From Carboxylicivirga taeanensis (GTDB lineage Bacteria > Bacteroidota > Bacteroidia > Bacteroidales > Marinilabiliaceae), in assembly GCF_051851475.1 (NCBI RefSeq), contig NZ_JBPUSJ010000004.1:186001-250000 (forward strand): a stretch of 64,000 bases of DNA. Direction: 5' to 3'. Below are positions 1-8,446 of the stretch, piece after piece (the stretch's first letter is position 1; each line of letters opens with the position of its first letter). The notes beneath the pieces were generated by a model. That model was not told the DNA's origin and ran no database searches. It saw only the letters and a list, made by a program, of their open reading frames with translations. The position numbers were made by a program, and so were the translations under genes.

Positions 1-1400
1 CGCCTCGTAACGAGGTGGCCCGTTTCATCCTTAGTGACCTGGATAAGGCCGCAAGCCTTCTGTTAGATGAAGAGCCGGAGACTGGTCGTTTAAATCAGCA
101 GGCTGCCCTGTTGTTTAAATCGAGAGTGGCTCTTTTCGAGGGAACTTGGTTGAAGTACCACCAGGGAACAGCTTTAGCACCAGGCAACAGTAAATGGCCT
201 GGTAGCAAAATGTATCCTGATTTCGCTTTTGCCGGTGGATCAATCGAAAGTGAATACAATTACTTTTTTGAGCAGGCTTACACAGCCGCTGATGCTGTTG
301 CACAACAAACCGAATTGTATGACAACTACCAAGAGCTTTTTAATCGAACAAGCGGAATCGAAGACATCGATGAAGTGATTCTGGCAGTGCACTATAGTAA
401 AGGTATTGCTTCGCACAGTGCCACACACTATTTGGCACGCACAGGTGGGGGAACAGGCCTGACGCGCGCCTGCGTAGAATCCTTTTTGCTGACTGACGGA
501 CGTCCGGTGTATGCTGATGTTAATAATCTATATCAGGGCGATGCCATGGTGCACAATGTGATTCAGAACCGGGATAATCGTCTGGTTCAATCAGTAAAAG
601 ATGCAGGCTTTGTAACTCAACTAATCGATGTAGAGGGTCAAATGGTAGAGGATACCATCGTTGATTACCTCCCAAATATTTATTTCCTGGGTAATCAGGG
701 AACAGCTACCGGTTATGAGCTTAAAAAGTGGATCAGCTACGAAGAAGGGCAGGACGAGCAAGGAGCCGGAACATCAGCTGTACCAGTATTTCGTGCTGCA
801 GAGGCTTATTTGAACTATCTGGAAGCCTACTACGAGCGTCATAATGCACTTGATGGTAAATGCGATTTGTATTGGAAGGCTTTGCGAAAAAGAGCTGGAG
901 TGAATGAGGATTACCAATTAACCATTAGTCTGACCGATTTGAGCCGGGAAAACGATTTGGCGACCAAGTCACGGAACACTTACGTTTCTCCAACGCTGTA
1001 TAATATTCGCCGGGAGCGTCGTTGTGAGTTTGTGGCTGAAGGACTTCGTTTCCTTGATTTGAAAAGGTGGCGGGCACTCGACCACATGGTGAAATACAAT
1101 GTTGAAGGCATCAACCTGTGGGAACAGATGCATGAACTGTATGAGCCAGAGCAGATCACTGCTGATATTGTGAGTCAGCCAGGTATGGGTAATTACATTC
1201 AGCCCCTTAAACTCAACTCAAGTGCCGAGTATTACGATGGTTATACGTTCCCAAAAGCACATTACCTGGAGCCAATTCCAGTGAGCGAAATTATTATGAC
1301 CTCAGAGAATGGCGATGTATCAACATCACCTATATACCAAAATCCAGGTTGGCCAGCTAAAGTAGCAGGTACAGCAGACTACAGTGCAGACCTGGATTAA
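1..1400 (+). CDS. SusD/RagB-family outer-membrane glycan-binding protein, 5' truncated by window edge
   Basis: This is the C-terminal part of a SusD-like surface lipoprotein that binds glycan and acts as the lid of a SusC channel. The reading frame is open to the left edge (first full codon at position 3), so the true start and lipobox lie outside. The GTG at 15 is only an internal codon. About 465 residues are visible. The family's C-terminal signature is present near residue 340: an arginine/glutamate-rich stretch (RRERRCEF) followed by EGLRFLDLKRW. The usual loop between TPR-like helices is rich in aromatic residues. The SusC partner is expected just upstream of the window. A perfect hairpin follows the stop, then a GH20 gene on the same strand, so this closes a SusCD pair feeding the hexosaminidase. 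Family assignment is secure; the glycan is inferred only from neighbours. Confidence 0.93.
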   Translation, partial: PRNEVARFILSDLDKAASLLLDEEPETGRLNQQAALLFKSRVALFEGTWLKYHQGTALAPGNSKWPGSKMYPDFAFAGGSIESEYNYFFEQAYTAADAVAQQTELYDNYQELFNRTSGIEDIDEVILAVHYSKGIASHSATHYLARTGGGTGLTRACVESFLLTDGRPVYADVNNLYQGDAMVHNVIQNRDNRLVQSVKDAGFVTQLIDVEGQMVEDTIVDYLPNIYFLGNQGTATGYELKKWISYEEGQDEQGAGTSAVPVFRAAEAYLNYLEAYYERHNALDGKCDLYWKALRKRAGVNEDYQLTISLTDLSRENDLATKSRNTYVSPTLYNIRRERRCEFVAEGLRFLDLKRWRALDHMVKYNVEGINLWEQMHELYEPEQITADIVSQPGMGNYIQPLKLNSSAEYYDGYTFPKAHYLEPIPVSEIIMTSENGDVSTSPIYQNPGWPAKVAGTADYSADLD

Positions 1401-1430
1401 CTAATTACAAATTACTGGATCTTATAATTT

Positions 1431-1467
1431 AAGACCTGCTTCACAGCTTGGTTGTGAAGCAGGTCTT
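1431..1467 (+). terminator. Strong hairpin between susD and GH20 gene
   Basis: Two perfectly complementary 15-nt arms (1431-1445 and 1453-1467) enclose a 7-nt loop. No U-tract follows on the plus strand, so it may act as a 3' mRNA stabiliser or processing site separating abundant susCD message from the downstream enzyme rather than as a full terminator. Confidence 0.6.
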
Positions 1468-1478
1468 ATGGTATTACT

Positions 1479-3803
1479 ATGTCTTTTTATATGAGTAAAA
1501 TATGCAGGAAAATAGCCTTGATCATGCTGGTAATGATCGGGTTAGTGGCGACGGAGTCAATTGTGGCAATCAATGTTATTCCCTTGCCCAATAGCTATCA
1601 GTTAAAAGAAGGAGAGTTTCGATTTGATGCAGATACAAAATGGATTATTGAAAACGAGGCTCAGGCGCGGCTTTTGGATACGTTTACCGAGTTGTTTCGT
1701 ATCTCGGCTAACTATCACTACAATCCCCAAATAGGAGGAAAGGCTCGCCGTAATTACCTGCTCTTCAAAACAGATGCAACACTTGATAAGGAGGCCTATG
1801 AACTATCTGTCACCAAAAAGTCTATTGTTATTGAAGCCAGCGGGGATAAAGGGTTTTATTACGCCTTACAAACTTTAAAGCAGTTATTGCCTGTTGAGTT
1901 AATGGGCGAGCACTTTGCCGAGGGAGTAAGCTGGAGTGTTCCTGCTGTCATAATCAGTGATAGTCCCCAATTTCATTACCGGGGTTTTATGCTCGATGTA
2001 TCCCGATATTTTATGCCAAAAGAGGACTTATTACGTTTGATTGATAACCTGGCATTCCACAAAATTAACTACCTGCACCTGCACTTGGTGGATGATAACG
2101 GATGGCGTCTGGAGATTAAAAAGTATCCAGCCCTTACCGACATAGGTGCCTGGCGTGTAGAAAGAAATTCTTTCTTTTCAATGCGCACGAACCCGCAACA
2201 CAACGAGGCGACACCTGTTGGAGGCTATTACACCCAAGAGGATATTAAGGAAATTGTTGCCTATGCACAGGAGCGTTTTGTAGAGATTATTCCGGAGATT
2301 GAAATGCCGGCACATACCAACTCGTCTTTGGCAGCTTATCCTGAACTGGCTTGCCCGGTGGTTGAAAAGCCCATCCATGTATTACCCGGCATAGGCGGAA
2401 AGAACTCGTCCATTATTTATTGCGCCGGCAATGACCAGGTTTTTCATTTTCTTGAGGATGTGATTGATGAAGTTGTAGAGCTTTTTCCGGGTCAATACAT
2501 TCATGTTGGTGGCGACGAAGCCAATAAAGAATACTGGAGTAAGTGTCCGCGCTGTCAGCAGCGCATTCAAGAAGAGGGTCTTGAATCAGAAGAAGCACTT
2601 CAGGGGTATTTTATTGAGCGAATGTCTCAGTACATTAAATCCAAAGGTAAAAAGGTAATGGGATGGGACGAGCTGACCAACTCAAAGGTGCCGGCCGGTA
2701 CAACCGTTATGGGTTGGAGAGGTATGGGCCATGCCGCTCTTAAAGCAGCTGACCAGGGAAATCCGATTATCATGACGCCAGCACGTGCTTTGTACTTTAT
2801 CCGTTACCAGGGACCTCAATGGTTTGAGCCTTATACCTATTTTGGAAATAATACCCTTCAGGATGTGTATGCGTACAATCCTTTTGAGGCAATGACCGAG
2901 CAGCAGGCTAAACATCTGCAGGGTATTCAGGGCTGTTTATGGACAGAGTTTGTGACTTCTCCCGAGGACGCTGAATATTTGATTTTCCCACGTTTAGCGG
3001 CGTTGGCCGAAAATGCCTGGACGCAAAAAGAGGGCAGAAGTTGGGAAGGCTTTGTGAAACGAGTGGATAAGCTGTTTAATATTTATGAAGCGAATGGTCT
3101 TCATTACGCCACATCATTAAATAACCTCTTTCACCAGGTTAAGCCAGTTAATCAGGCGCTTAATGTGGCATTTAGTTGTATCCGCCCCGATGTGGAAATT
3201 CGCTATACAACAGATGGCAGTGAGCCATTGGCCAATTCAGACCTCTATAGTCAGGCATTCAATGAAGAGCCATCAACGGTGGTGCGTGCAGCCGCATTTA
3301 AAAATGGGGTGCGCATGGGACAGGTTTTAACGCTGAATAGCCTGAAGCACAAGGCAGCCGGTGAAGTTGTTGTATCGAAAGAAGCCAATGCCTGGTTACT
3401 GACCAATGGCCTGCTGGGAAGTGAAAAAAACACCGACGGTGAGTACGTCGATCTTTATAATAAAGATGGTGAATTCACAATTGATTTAAACCGTTCAACG
3501 GCATTTGAAACCATTGAGTTGAGCCTGCTTAATAATAACGGAGGTGGTGTGCATTTGCCTTCTAAATTGGTCGTGTCTGCTTCCATCGATGGGGAGCACT
3601 ATGAAACCATTGGCGAAATCAATGTTGAAGAACAAATCAGGTTTCAGTCAGGAATTTATAAAACATCGCTTAAGCTTGAAAAATTAGGCGCGCAAGCAAG
3701 GTATATTCACTTGCAATTAACCAAGCCTGGAAATTGTCCTGTAGGACATGTCCGCGAAGGACAGCCGGCACGAATTGCTATTGATGAGCTGTTGATATAT
3801 TAA
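1479..3803 (+). CDS. GH20 beta-N-acetylhexosaminidase, exported
   Basis: The enzyme should release terminal beta-linked GlcNAc/GalNAc in the periplasm or at the cell surface by substrate-assisted catalysis. A hydrophobic signal peptide covers about residues 8-31, and the ATG at 1491 (MSKICRK) is an equally good start. The order is a GH20 N-terminal alpha/beta domain (about 33-160), a TIM barrel (about 165-510) with the paired catalytic Asp346-Glu347 in HVGGDEANKEYW, then a chitobiase C-terminal-like domain (YTTDGSEP) and an F5/8 C-like galactose-binding domain ending at 774. The length suits multidomain Bacteroidota GH20 enzymes. It follows susD on the same strand and precedes a hybrid sensor, the usual PUL arrangement. 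It is paralogous to the GH20 at 29641 and has the same tail architecture. The exact linkage cleaved cannot be read from sequence. Confidence 0.95.
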   Translation: MSFYMSKICRKIALIMLVMIGLVATESIVAINVIPLPNSYQLKEGEFRFDADTKWIIENEAQARLLDTFTELFRISANYHYNPQIGGKARRNYLLFKTDATLDKEAYELSVTKKSIVIEASGDKGFYYALQTLKQLLPVELMGEHFAEGVSWSVPAVIISDSPQFHYRGFMLDVSRYFMPKEDLLRLIDNLAFHKINYLHLHLVDDNGWRLEIKKYPALTDIGAWRVERNSFFSMRTNPQHNEATPVGGYYTQEDIKEIVAYAQERFVEIIPEIEMPAHTNSSLAAYPELACPVVEKPIHVLPGIGGKNSSIIYCAGNDQVFHFLEDVIDEVVELFPGQYIHVGGDEANKEYWSKCPRCQQRIQEEGLESEEALQGYFIERMSQYIKSKGKKVMGWDELTNSKVPAGTTVMGWRGMGHAALKAADQGNPIIMTPARALYFIRYQGPQWFEPYTYFGNNTLQDVYAYNPFEAMTEQQAKHLQGIQGCLWTEFVTSPEDAEYLIFPRLAALAENAWTQKEGRSWEGFVKRVDKLFNIYEANGLHYATSLNNLFHQVKPVNQALNVAFSCIRPDVEIRYTTDGSEPLANSDLYSQAFNEEPSTVVRAAAFKNGVRMGQVLTLNSLKHKAAGEVVVSKEANAWLLTNGLLGSEKNTDGEYVDLYNKDGEFTIDLNRSTAFETIELSLLNNNGGGVHLPSKLVVSASIDGEHYETIGEINVEEQIRFQSGIYKTSLKLEKLGAQARYIHLQLTKPGNCPVGHVREGQPARIAIDELLIY

Positions 3804-3823
3804 ATGCATATTAGCATCCGAAT

Positions 3824-3863
3824 AAGCACCTTTTCTAAAACTCTTTAGTTAAGGCGCTTTTTT
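3824..3863 (+). terminator. Probable terminator after GH20 gene
   Basis: Imperfect arms at 3824-3832 and 3851-3859 (one mismatch) are followed by a run of six T. The position, just after the GH20 stop and before the hybrid sensor, fits intrinsic termination. Confidence 0.55.
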
Positions 3864-3888
3864 CATTTCTGAGTGAGTCTTTTTTTAC

Positions 3889-3896
3889 TAGTTTTG
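3889..3896 (+). promoter_or_regulatory. Bacteroidota-type -7 element TAGTTTTG
   Basis: The octamer matches the Bacteroidota -7 consensus TAnnTTTG. It ends one base before the ATG at 3898. If it is used, transcription starts inside the annotated beginning of the next gene and the ATG at 3928 becomes the likely start codon. No clear -33 TTG/TTTG was found at ideal spacing. Confidence 0.35.
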
Positions 3897-3897
3897 A

Positions 3898-6800
3898 ATG
3901 CTGAGAAAAAAACTAAAAAAGAGTTGGATGAGGAGATTTGAAAAGCGGGTGCTTTACCTGTGCTTATTGGTGTTGTTGCAAATGAAGCCTTTACCGGGCA
4001 ATGCCACACAGGATGTTATTTATTCTTTACAACATATTTCGCTCGAAAAAGGCTTATCTCAGAGTAAAATTCTTGCTTTAAACCGCGATAAAGTTGGACG
4101 CCTCTGGTTGGGTACCCGCAACGGCTTAAACAGGTACGATGGCGTAACTATGCATACCTATTTCCGGCATTCAGAACGACCTTCAGGCTTACTGGATGAT
4201 TTCATCTATTTTATTGTAGAAGACGGCGAACGAAACATATGGGTTGGAACCGGCAAAGGATTGGCAAAGTATGATTTTGAGCACGATTTGTTCAGACAGT
4301 TACCTTCAGAATCGGGCAGCCGATCCGTCGTTTATAGTAATGCGTTAGCATGTGGCGATTCCGTCATTTTTGGTACCACCGATCATCTGGCAATTTATAA
4401 CTCTACCGATAATCAAATCAAACAACTCTATTTCAAAGGAGACACTCAATCACTGCCACTGCTATATAAAATTGTGGAATGGAACAACAATCAGGTGCTT
4501 ATCGCATCCAGGTGGAATGGCTTGTTTAGATGCGACCTGAATACAGGACAGCTAACAAAACTTCAATGGATTGGTGAAAACAACTTATTGACTGTTCTTA
4601 AAGATGATGAAGACCAATTATGGGTGAGTGTTTATAAGAAGGGACTGTACAAAATAAGTGCGGATGGGGAGTTGCTTCAGCAGTATCATTCATCTAATTC
4701 GGCACTTCGAAGTGACATTGTACTTGCATTGTGCGAGATAGATAATGAAATATGGATTGGCACAGATGGCGGCGGATTACAACGGTTAAACCTGAAAGAG
4801 AATCAAATTTACACTGTACAAATCGCCTCTGATTATAATCCTGCACTTAATTCTATTAGTGAAATTTTCCTGGATGAGTACAGCAATATGTGGTTGGGTA
4901 CGGTTAATGGTGGTGCCTTTAATTTAAAAGAAGTATGTGCTACTTCGTTTTCCGATGTACCTTGGGGCAATACCAACGGTCTAAGTAGTCAAACCGTGTT
5001 AAGCTTATTTGCCGAATCAGATAATACTGTTTGGGTAGGAACCGATGGAGGAGGCATTAATAAATACCGGTTAAATACCGGCACATTTGAGCATTTTGCA
5101 TCCACTCGAAATAAAAAAATAAATGCCATCATTCAGCTTTCCGATGATGAGCTTTTAATCAACTGCTTTGCTGAAGGGCTTAAAATATTTAATACACGTT
5201 CGGGCACACTTTCTGATTTTCACCTGACACCTCAGGGAGATGCCTATATCCCTGGTCAAGGCTATATGGGGGTGAGTTTATTCAAGACAAGCGATCGGCA
5301 GATTCTGGTAATAGATAGCCAATTGCAGCTAATTGATGTGCCAGAGAGAACCATAGAGCTCATTTTTTCGCCAAAAATTCACCAAGGTGAAGGAGGTTTG
5401 AAGTTGGCAGGACGTCAGCAGTCTGATGTGTATCTATATGGCCAAAATGGAATTTATTGTTACCATTCGCTCAATAAGAGTATTGAGCAGATCCATCGGG
5501 TTAATGCCGGAGAAACTATAAAATGTGCCTTCGTGGATAAGGAGCGAAGCCTTTGGGTGTCAACGTCAAAGTCTTTTTATTATATATCAGGTCAGCAGCA
5601 GTCAAAACACGAAATTAATTTAGGAGGACTGGGAACTGTAACAAGCATTGCTGAAGGCAGTGAAAAACAATTATGGATTGGTGCAGGTCGAAATATTGTA
5701 ATGTTGGATAAGGAATCGGGTTCTTTGCACCGTATGGGTGTTTCCGATGGGTTTATGCCCAATGAGTATTACGATAAACCCAATGTAGCTATTGGCCGGC
5801 ATATTCTCAAAGGTGGGGCCAATGGGCTGGTGCATATCCGGGAGGATCAATATTTTCACCGTCAGGACAGTGTACAGCTAATGGTAACCAATATTCGAAA
5901 AAATGGCAAGGCAGGAGACGAAAGTATTCTCAGGAATTACCAGCAGGACAAATCAGTTCAATTGCCCTATAATTTTGGTATGTTGGAGTTTAACCTGATG
6001 GTAAAATCAGCCGATTTATTTAGAGATAAAACCATAAAATATGCCATTGAGGGCTTTTCTGAGCAGTTTATCGAAACCAATGATCAGCGCATAAGTATTA
6101 TTGGTCTAAAGCCTGGCAACTACAAGGTGAAAGCCAAAGTGGTTGACGCCGATGGTATTTGGACGCCTGCCGCAACAGTAATGAATATTAGTGTATTACC
6201 TCCCTGGTGGCAAACCATTTGGTTTAAACTGTTGATTGTAGTGGCCGCTATTACTGTTGTGCTGGTGATTTGGGCAGTACTGTATAACCGACATATGGTA
6301 AAAGTGCAAATGGAAATACAGGAGAAAGATAAGTTGCTTAACGAGCAAAAACTTGCTTTTATGACCAATATTTCTCACGAGATACGTACTCCTCTTACTT
6401 TAATTTATGCCCCTCTCGAGCAGTTAATCAAGGAAGATGAGCATCAGGCCCGAGATAAAGAACTGCTGCAGCTGGTTTACAAGCAGGTTAAGTACCTCAA
6501 AGGTTTAGTCGAGCAGGCTTTAAACCTCGAGCGCGTCGAAAATCCGGAAGAGGTGCTTCAGCTGGCCCCGGTGCCTTTTAATGAATGGCTAAAAGAAGTG
6601 ATTGACGGCTTCGATTTTGAGTTGAAAAATTCGGGTATGCAGGTCGATTTTCAGCTTGACCCACAAATTAAAGAGCTTAGCCTGGATAAGCAGGCCATTA
6701 CTAAAGTAGTTTATAACCTGATTATAAATGTCATCAGACATGCACCAGAAACAAAAACATTGGGTGTTTCCACACAATTAACGGACCAGGCAACTGTAAA

Positions 6801-7926
6801 GGTCACGTTTAGTGATGAGGGACCGGGCATCCCTGCTGAGCAGCTCAGTGAGCTGTTTAAGCGCTTCTTTCAGGCAACTGGCAGTGGTAATGGTTATGGG
6901 ATTGGGTTGGCATATGCAAAAGCACTGGTTGAGCGCCATGGCGGTAAGATAGGTGCTGCCAACAACGAGACCGAAGGAGCTCGTTTCTTCTTTGAATTGC
7001 CATCTAAAAGTGCATGGGACGAAAACGATTGCCCGGTTGAGCCGATGGATGAGCAGATATTGAAAAATCTGAAGTCTGATGAAAAAGGAAGTGGCAATGA
7101 GGAACAAATGGCATTATTGGGGCAGCTTACCTTGTTGGTGGTTGAGGACAATGAAGATTTATCTCAATACATTAAGCGTCTCTTGCGTAGCCTGTTTAAG
7201 CGGGTTATTGTTGCCAGAAACGGGGAGGAAGGGTTTAATAAAGCCTTAACGGAGATGCCTGATATTATTTTATCGGATGTGATGATGCCACTGATGGATG
7301 GAAACGAACTTTGCCGACGCGTGAAATCTACCATTGAGATCAGCCACATACCGGTCGTGTTATTAACAGCGCGCCATGATGAAGTTTCGGTTGAGAAGGG
7401 CTACAAAATGGGAGCCGACAGGTATCTAACCAAACCCTTTAGCAATGATTTACTGGTGGATGTTATTTACAACCTTTTACTGAGTCGCCAAAAGATTCAG
7501 GAGAGCTATCAATCAGCCTTATTGCAGGAGAGTGCAGTGGCCCACCTAACCGTGAGTAATGCGGATGAACAGTTTCTTAAGCAGGTGAACGAAATCATCA
7601 CCCAGGAATTAAGTAACCCTGATTTGGGTGTTGACATGTTGGTGGATCGCATGGCCATTAGCAGGGCTACTTTATACAATAAATTTAAATCCATTTTAGG
7701 CCTTGGTATTAACACCTACATTAACGATTATCGAATTGCCGAAGCAAAAGAGCTGTTAGTTCATTCTGATGAGTTATTAGGTGGGATAGCAGAAAAGATT
7801 GGCTTCAAAAGTCAAAGTTATTTCAGCACCTTTTTTAAACAGCAGACTGGCGAAACGCCCATGCAATATCGTCAAAATAGCAAACTGGCTTCGGAAGTTA
7901 ATGCAAATCAGTCTTCCGAAAATTAG
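3898..7926 (+). CDS. Hybrid two-component system regulator (HTCS) for the adjacent PUL
   Basis: A one-protein sensor-regulator that detects a glycan fragment in the periplasm and activates PUL transcription. In order: signal/anchor segment (about 18-35), two seven-bladed propeller sets with WxGT-type reg_prop repeats (LWLGTRNGLNRYDG, IWVGTGKGLAKYD), a Y_Y_Y domain (about 700-770), one transmembrane helix (about 780-800), a HisKA domain with phospho-acceptor His827 in MTNISHEIRTP, an HATPase domain with a DEGPGIP N-box-like motif, a receiver domain with Asp1127 in LSDVMMP and a TKPF lysine, and a C-terminal AraC helix-turn-helix pair. At 1342 residues it is normal for the family. It lies just after susD-GH20 on the same strand. 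The start at 3898 overlaps a promoter-like octamer; ATG 3928 (MRRFEKR) gives a better signal peptide. No key residue is missing. Confidence 0.95.
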   Translation: MLRKKLKKSWMRRFEKRVLYLCLLVLLQMKPLPGNATQDVIYSLQHISLEKGLSQSKILALNRDKVGRLWLGTRNGLNRYDGVTMHTYFRHSERPSGLLDDFIYFIVEDGERNIWVGTGKGLAKYDFEHDLFRQLPSESGSRSVVYSNALACGDSVIFGTTDHLAIYNSTDNQIKQLYFKGDTQSLPLLYKIVEWNNNQVLIASRWNGLFRCDLNTGQLTKLQWIGENNLLTVLKDDEDQLWVSVYKKGLYKISADGELLQQYHSSNSALRSDIVLALCEIDNEIWIGTDGGGLQRLNLKENQIYTVQIASDYNPALNSISEIFLDEYSNMWLGTVNGGAFNLKEVCATSFSDVPWGNTNGLSSQTVLSLFAESDNTVWVGTDGGGINKYRLNTGTFEHFASTRNKKINAIIQLSDDELLINCFAEGLKIFNTRSGTLSDFHLTPQGDAYIPGQGYMGVSLFKTSDRQILVIDSQLQLIDVPERTIELIFSPKIHQGEGGLKLAGRQQSDVYLYGQNGIYCYHSLNKSIEQIHRVNAGETIKCAFVDKERSLWVSTSKSFYYISGQQQSKHEINLGGLGTVTSIAEGSEKQLWIGAGRNIVMLDKESGSLHRMGVSDGFMPNEYYDKPNVAIGRHILKGGANGLVHIREDQYFHRQDSVQLMVTNIRKNGKAGDESILRNYQQDKSVQLPYNFGMLEFNLMVKSADLFRDKTIKYAIEGFSEQFIETNDQRISIIGLKPGNYKVKAKVVDADGIWTPAATVMNISVLPPWWQTIWFKLLIVVAAITVVLVIWAVLYNRHMVKVQMEIQEKDKLLNEQKLAFMTNISHEIRTPLTLIYAPLEQLIKEDEHQARDKELLQLVYKQVKYLKGLVEQALNLERVENPEEVLQLAPVPFNEWLKEVIDGFDFELKNSGMQVDFQLDPQIKELSLDKQAITKVVYNLIINVIRHAPETKTLGVSTQLTDQATVKVTFSDEGPGIPAEQLSELFKRFFQATGSGNGYGIGLAYAKALVERHGGKIGAANNETEGARFFFELPSKSAWDENDCPVEPMDEQILKNLKSDEKGSGNEEQMALLGQLTLLVVEDNEDLSQYIKRLLRSLFKRVIVARNGEEGFNKALTEMPDIILSDVMMPLMDGNELCRRVKSTIEISHIPVVLLTARHDEVSVEKGYKMGADRYLTKPFSNDLLVDVIYNLLLSRQKIQESYQSALLQESAVAHLTVSNADEQFLKQVNEIITQELSNPDLGVDMLVDRMAISRATLYNKFKSILGLGINTYINDYRIAEAKELLVHSDELLGGIAEKIGFKSQSYFSTFFKQQTGETPMQYRQNSKLASEVNANQSSEN

Positions 7927-8001
7927 TTTAAATGAGCTGTGCCTCGTTCATTGTTTATTAATGAGTCGAAAACTGATCAACTGGGCTTAAAGGCAAATAA
8001 A

Positions 8002-8031
8002 AACAACCGGAACAGTGATGTGCCGGTTGTT
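8002..8031. terminator. Bidirectional hairpin between convergent genes
   Basis: Perfect 9-nt arms (8002-8010 and 8023-8031) lie between the convergent HTCS and receiver genes. On the minus strand A-rich bases upstream become T-rich downstream of the stem, so it can serve both directions. Confidence 0.6.
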
Positions 8032-8069
8032 GATCAAGGTTAATACAAAGGATGTAGCATGCGAGCTAT

Positions 8070-8438
8070 TTACGATGCAACCATCCTTTTAATACAGTTA
8101 ACTATATTTTTCATTTCAATAGGCTTTGTAAAGTATTCATTCACACCATACTCCATTGCTCTATTGTATGAGTCTTCGTCCTGACTTGCGGTAATCACAA
8201 TGATAGGTATCTGTTTTATTGCTGAGTCTGATTTTATTTTTTCCAATAAATCAAAGCCATTGATTACTGGCATCATTAAATCGAGAATAATAATGTCAGG
8301 TTTTTCTTTTCTGATTGTATCAACCGCATTAACGCTGTCTTTTTCAGTCAGTATTTCTATAGTGTTATCGTCACTAAAAATGGCTTTAATCAGAAAAAGG
8401 CTTACTTCAGAATCATCAATAACAAGAACTTTATGCAT
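8070..8438 (-). CDS. Stand-alone CheY-like response regulator
   Basis: A single receiver domain of 122 residues with no output domain. Visible are the acidic pair near the N-terminus (VIDDSE), the phospho-acceptor Asp53 in IILDLMMP, the switch Thr (VITASQ) and the conserved Lys in FTKPIE. It starts 8 bp downstream of the chemotaxis receptor's stop on the same strand and is almost certainly co-transcribed with it. The context suggests it carries the signal from that receptor, through a CheA encoded elsewhere, or works as a phosphate sink or adaptor. It could equally pair with the multi-PAS kinase at 11664, which has no receiver of its own. Confidence 0.9.
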   Translation of the reverse strand: MHKVLVIDDSEVSLFLIKAIFSDDNTIEILTEKDSVNAVDTIRKEKPDIIILDLMMPVINGFDLLEKIKSDSAIKQIPIIVITASQDEDSYNRAMEYGVNEYFTKPIEMKNIVNCIKRMVAS

Positions 8439-8446
8439 ATAGTCAG

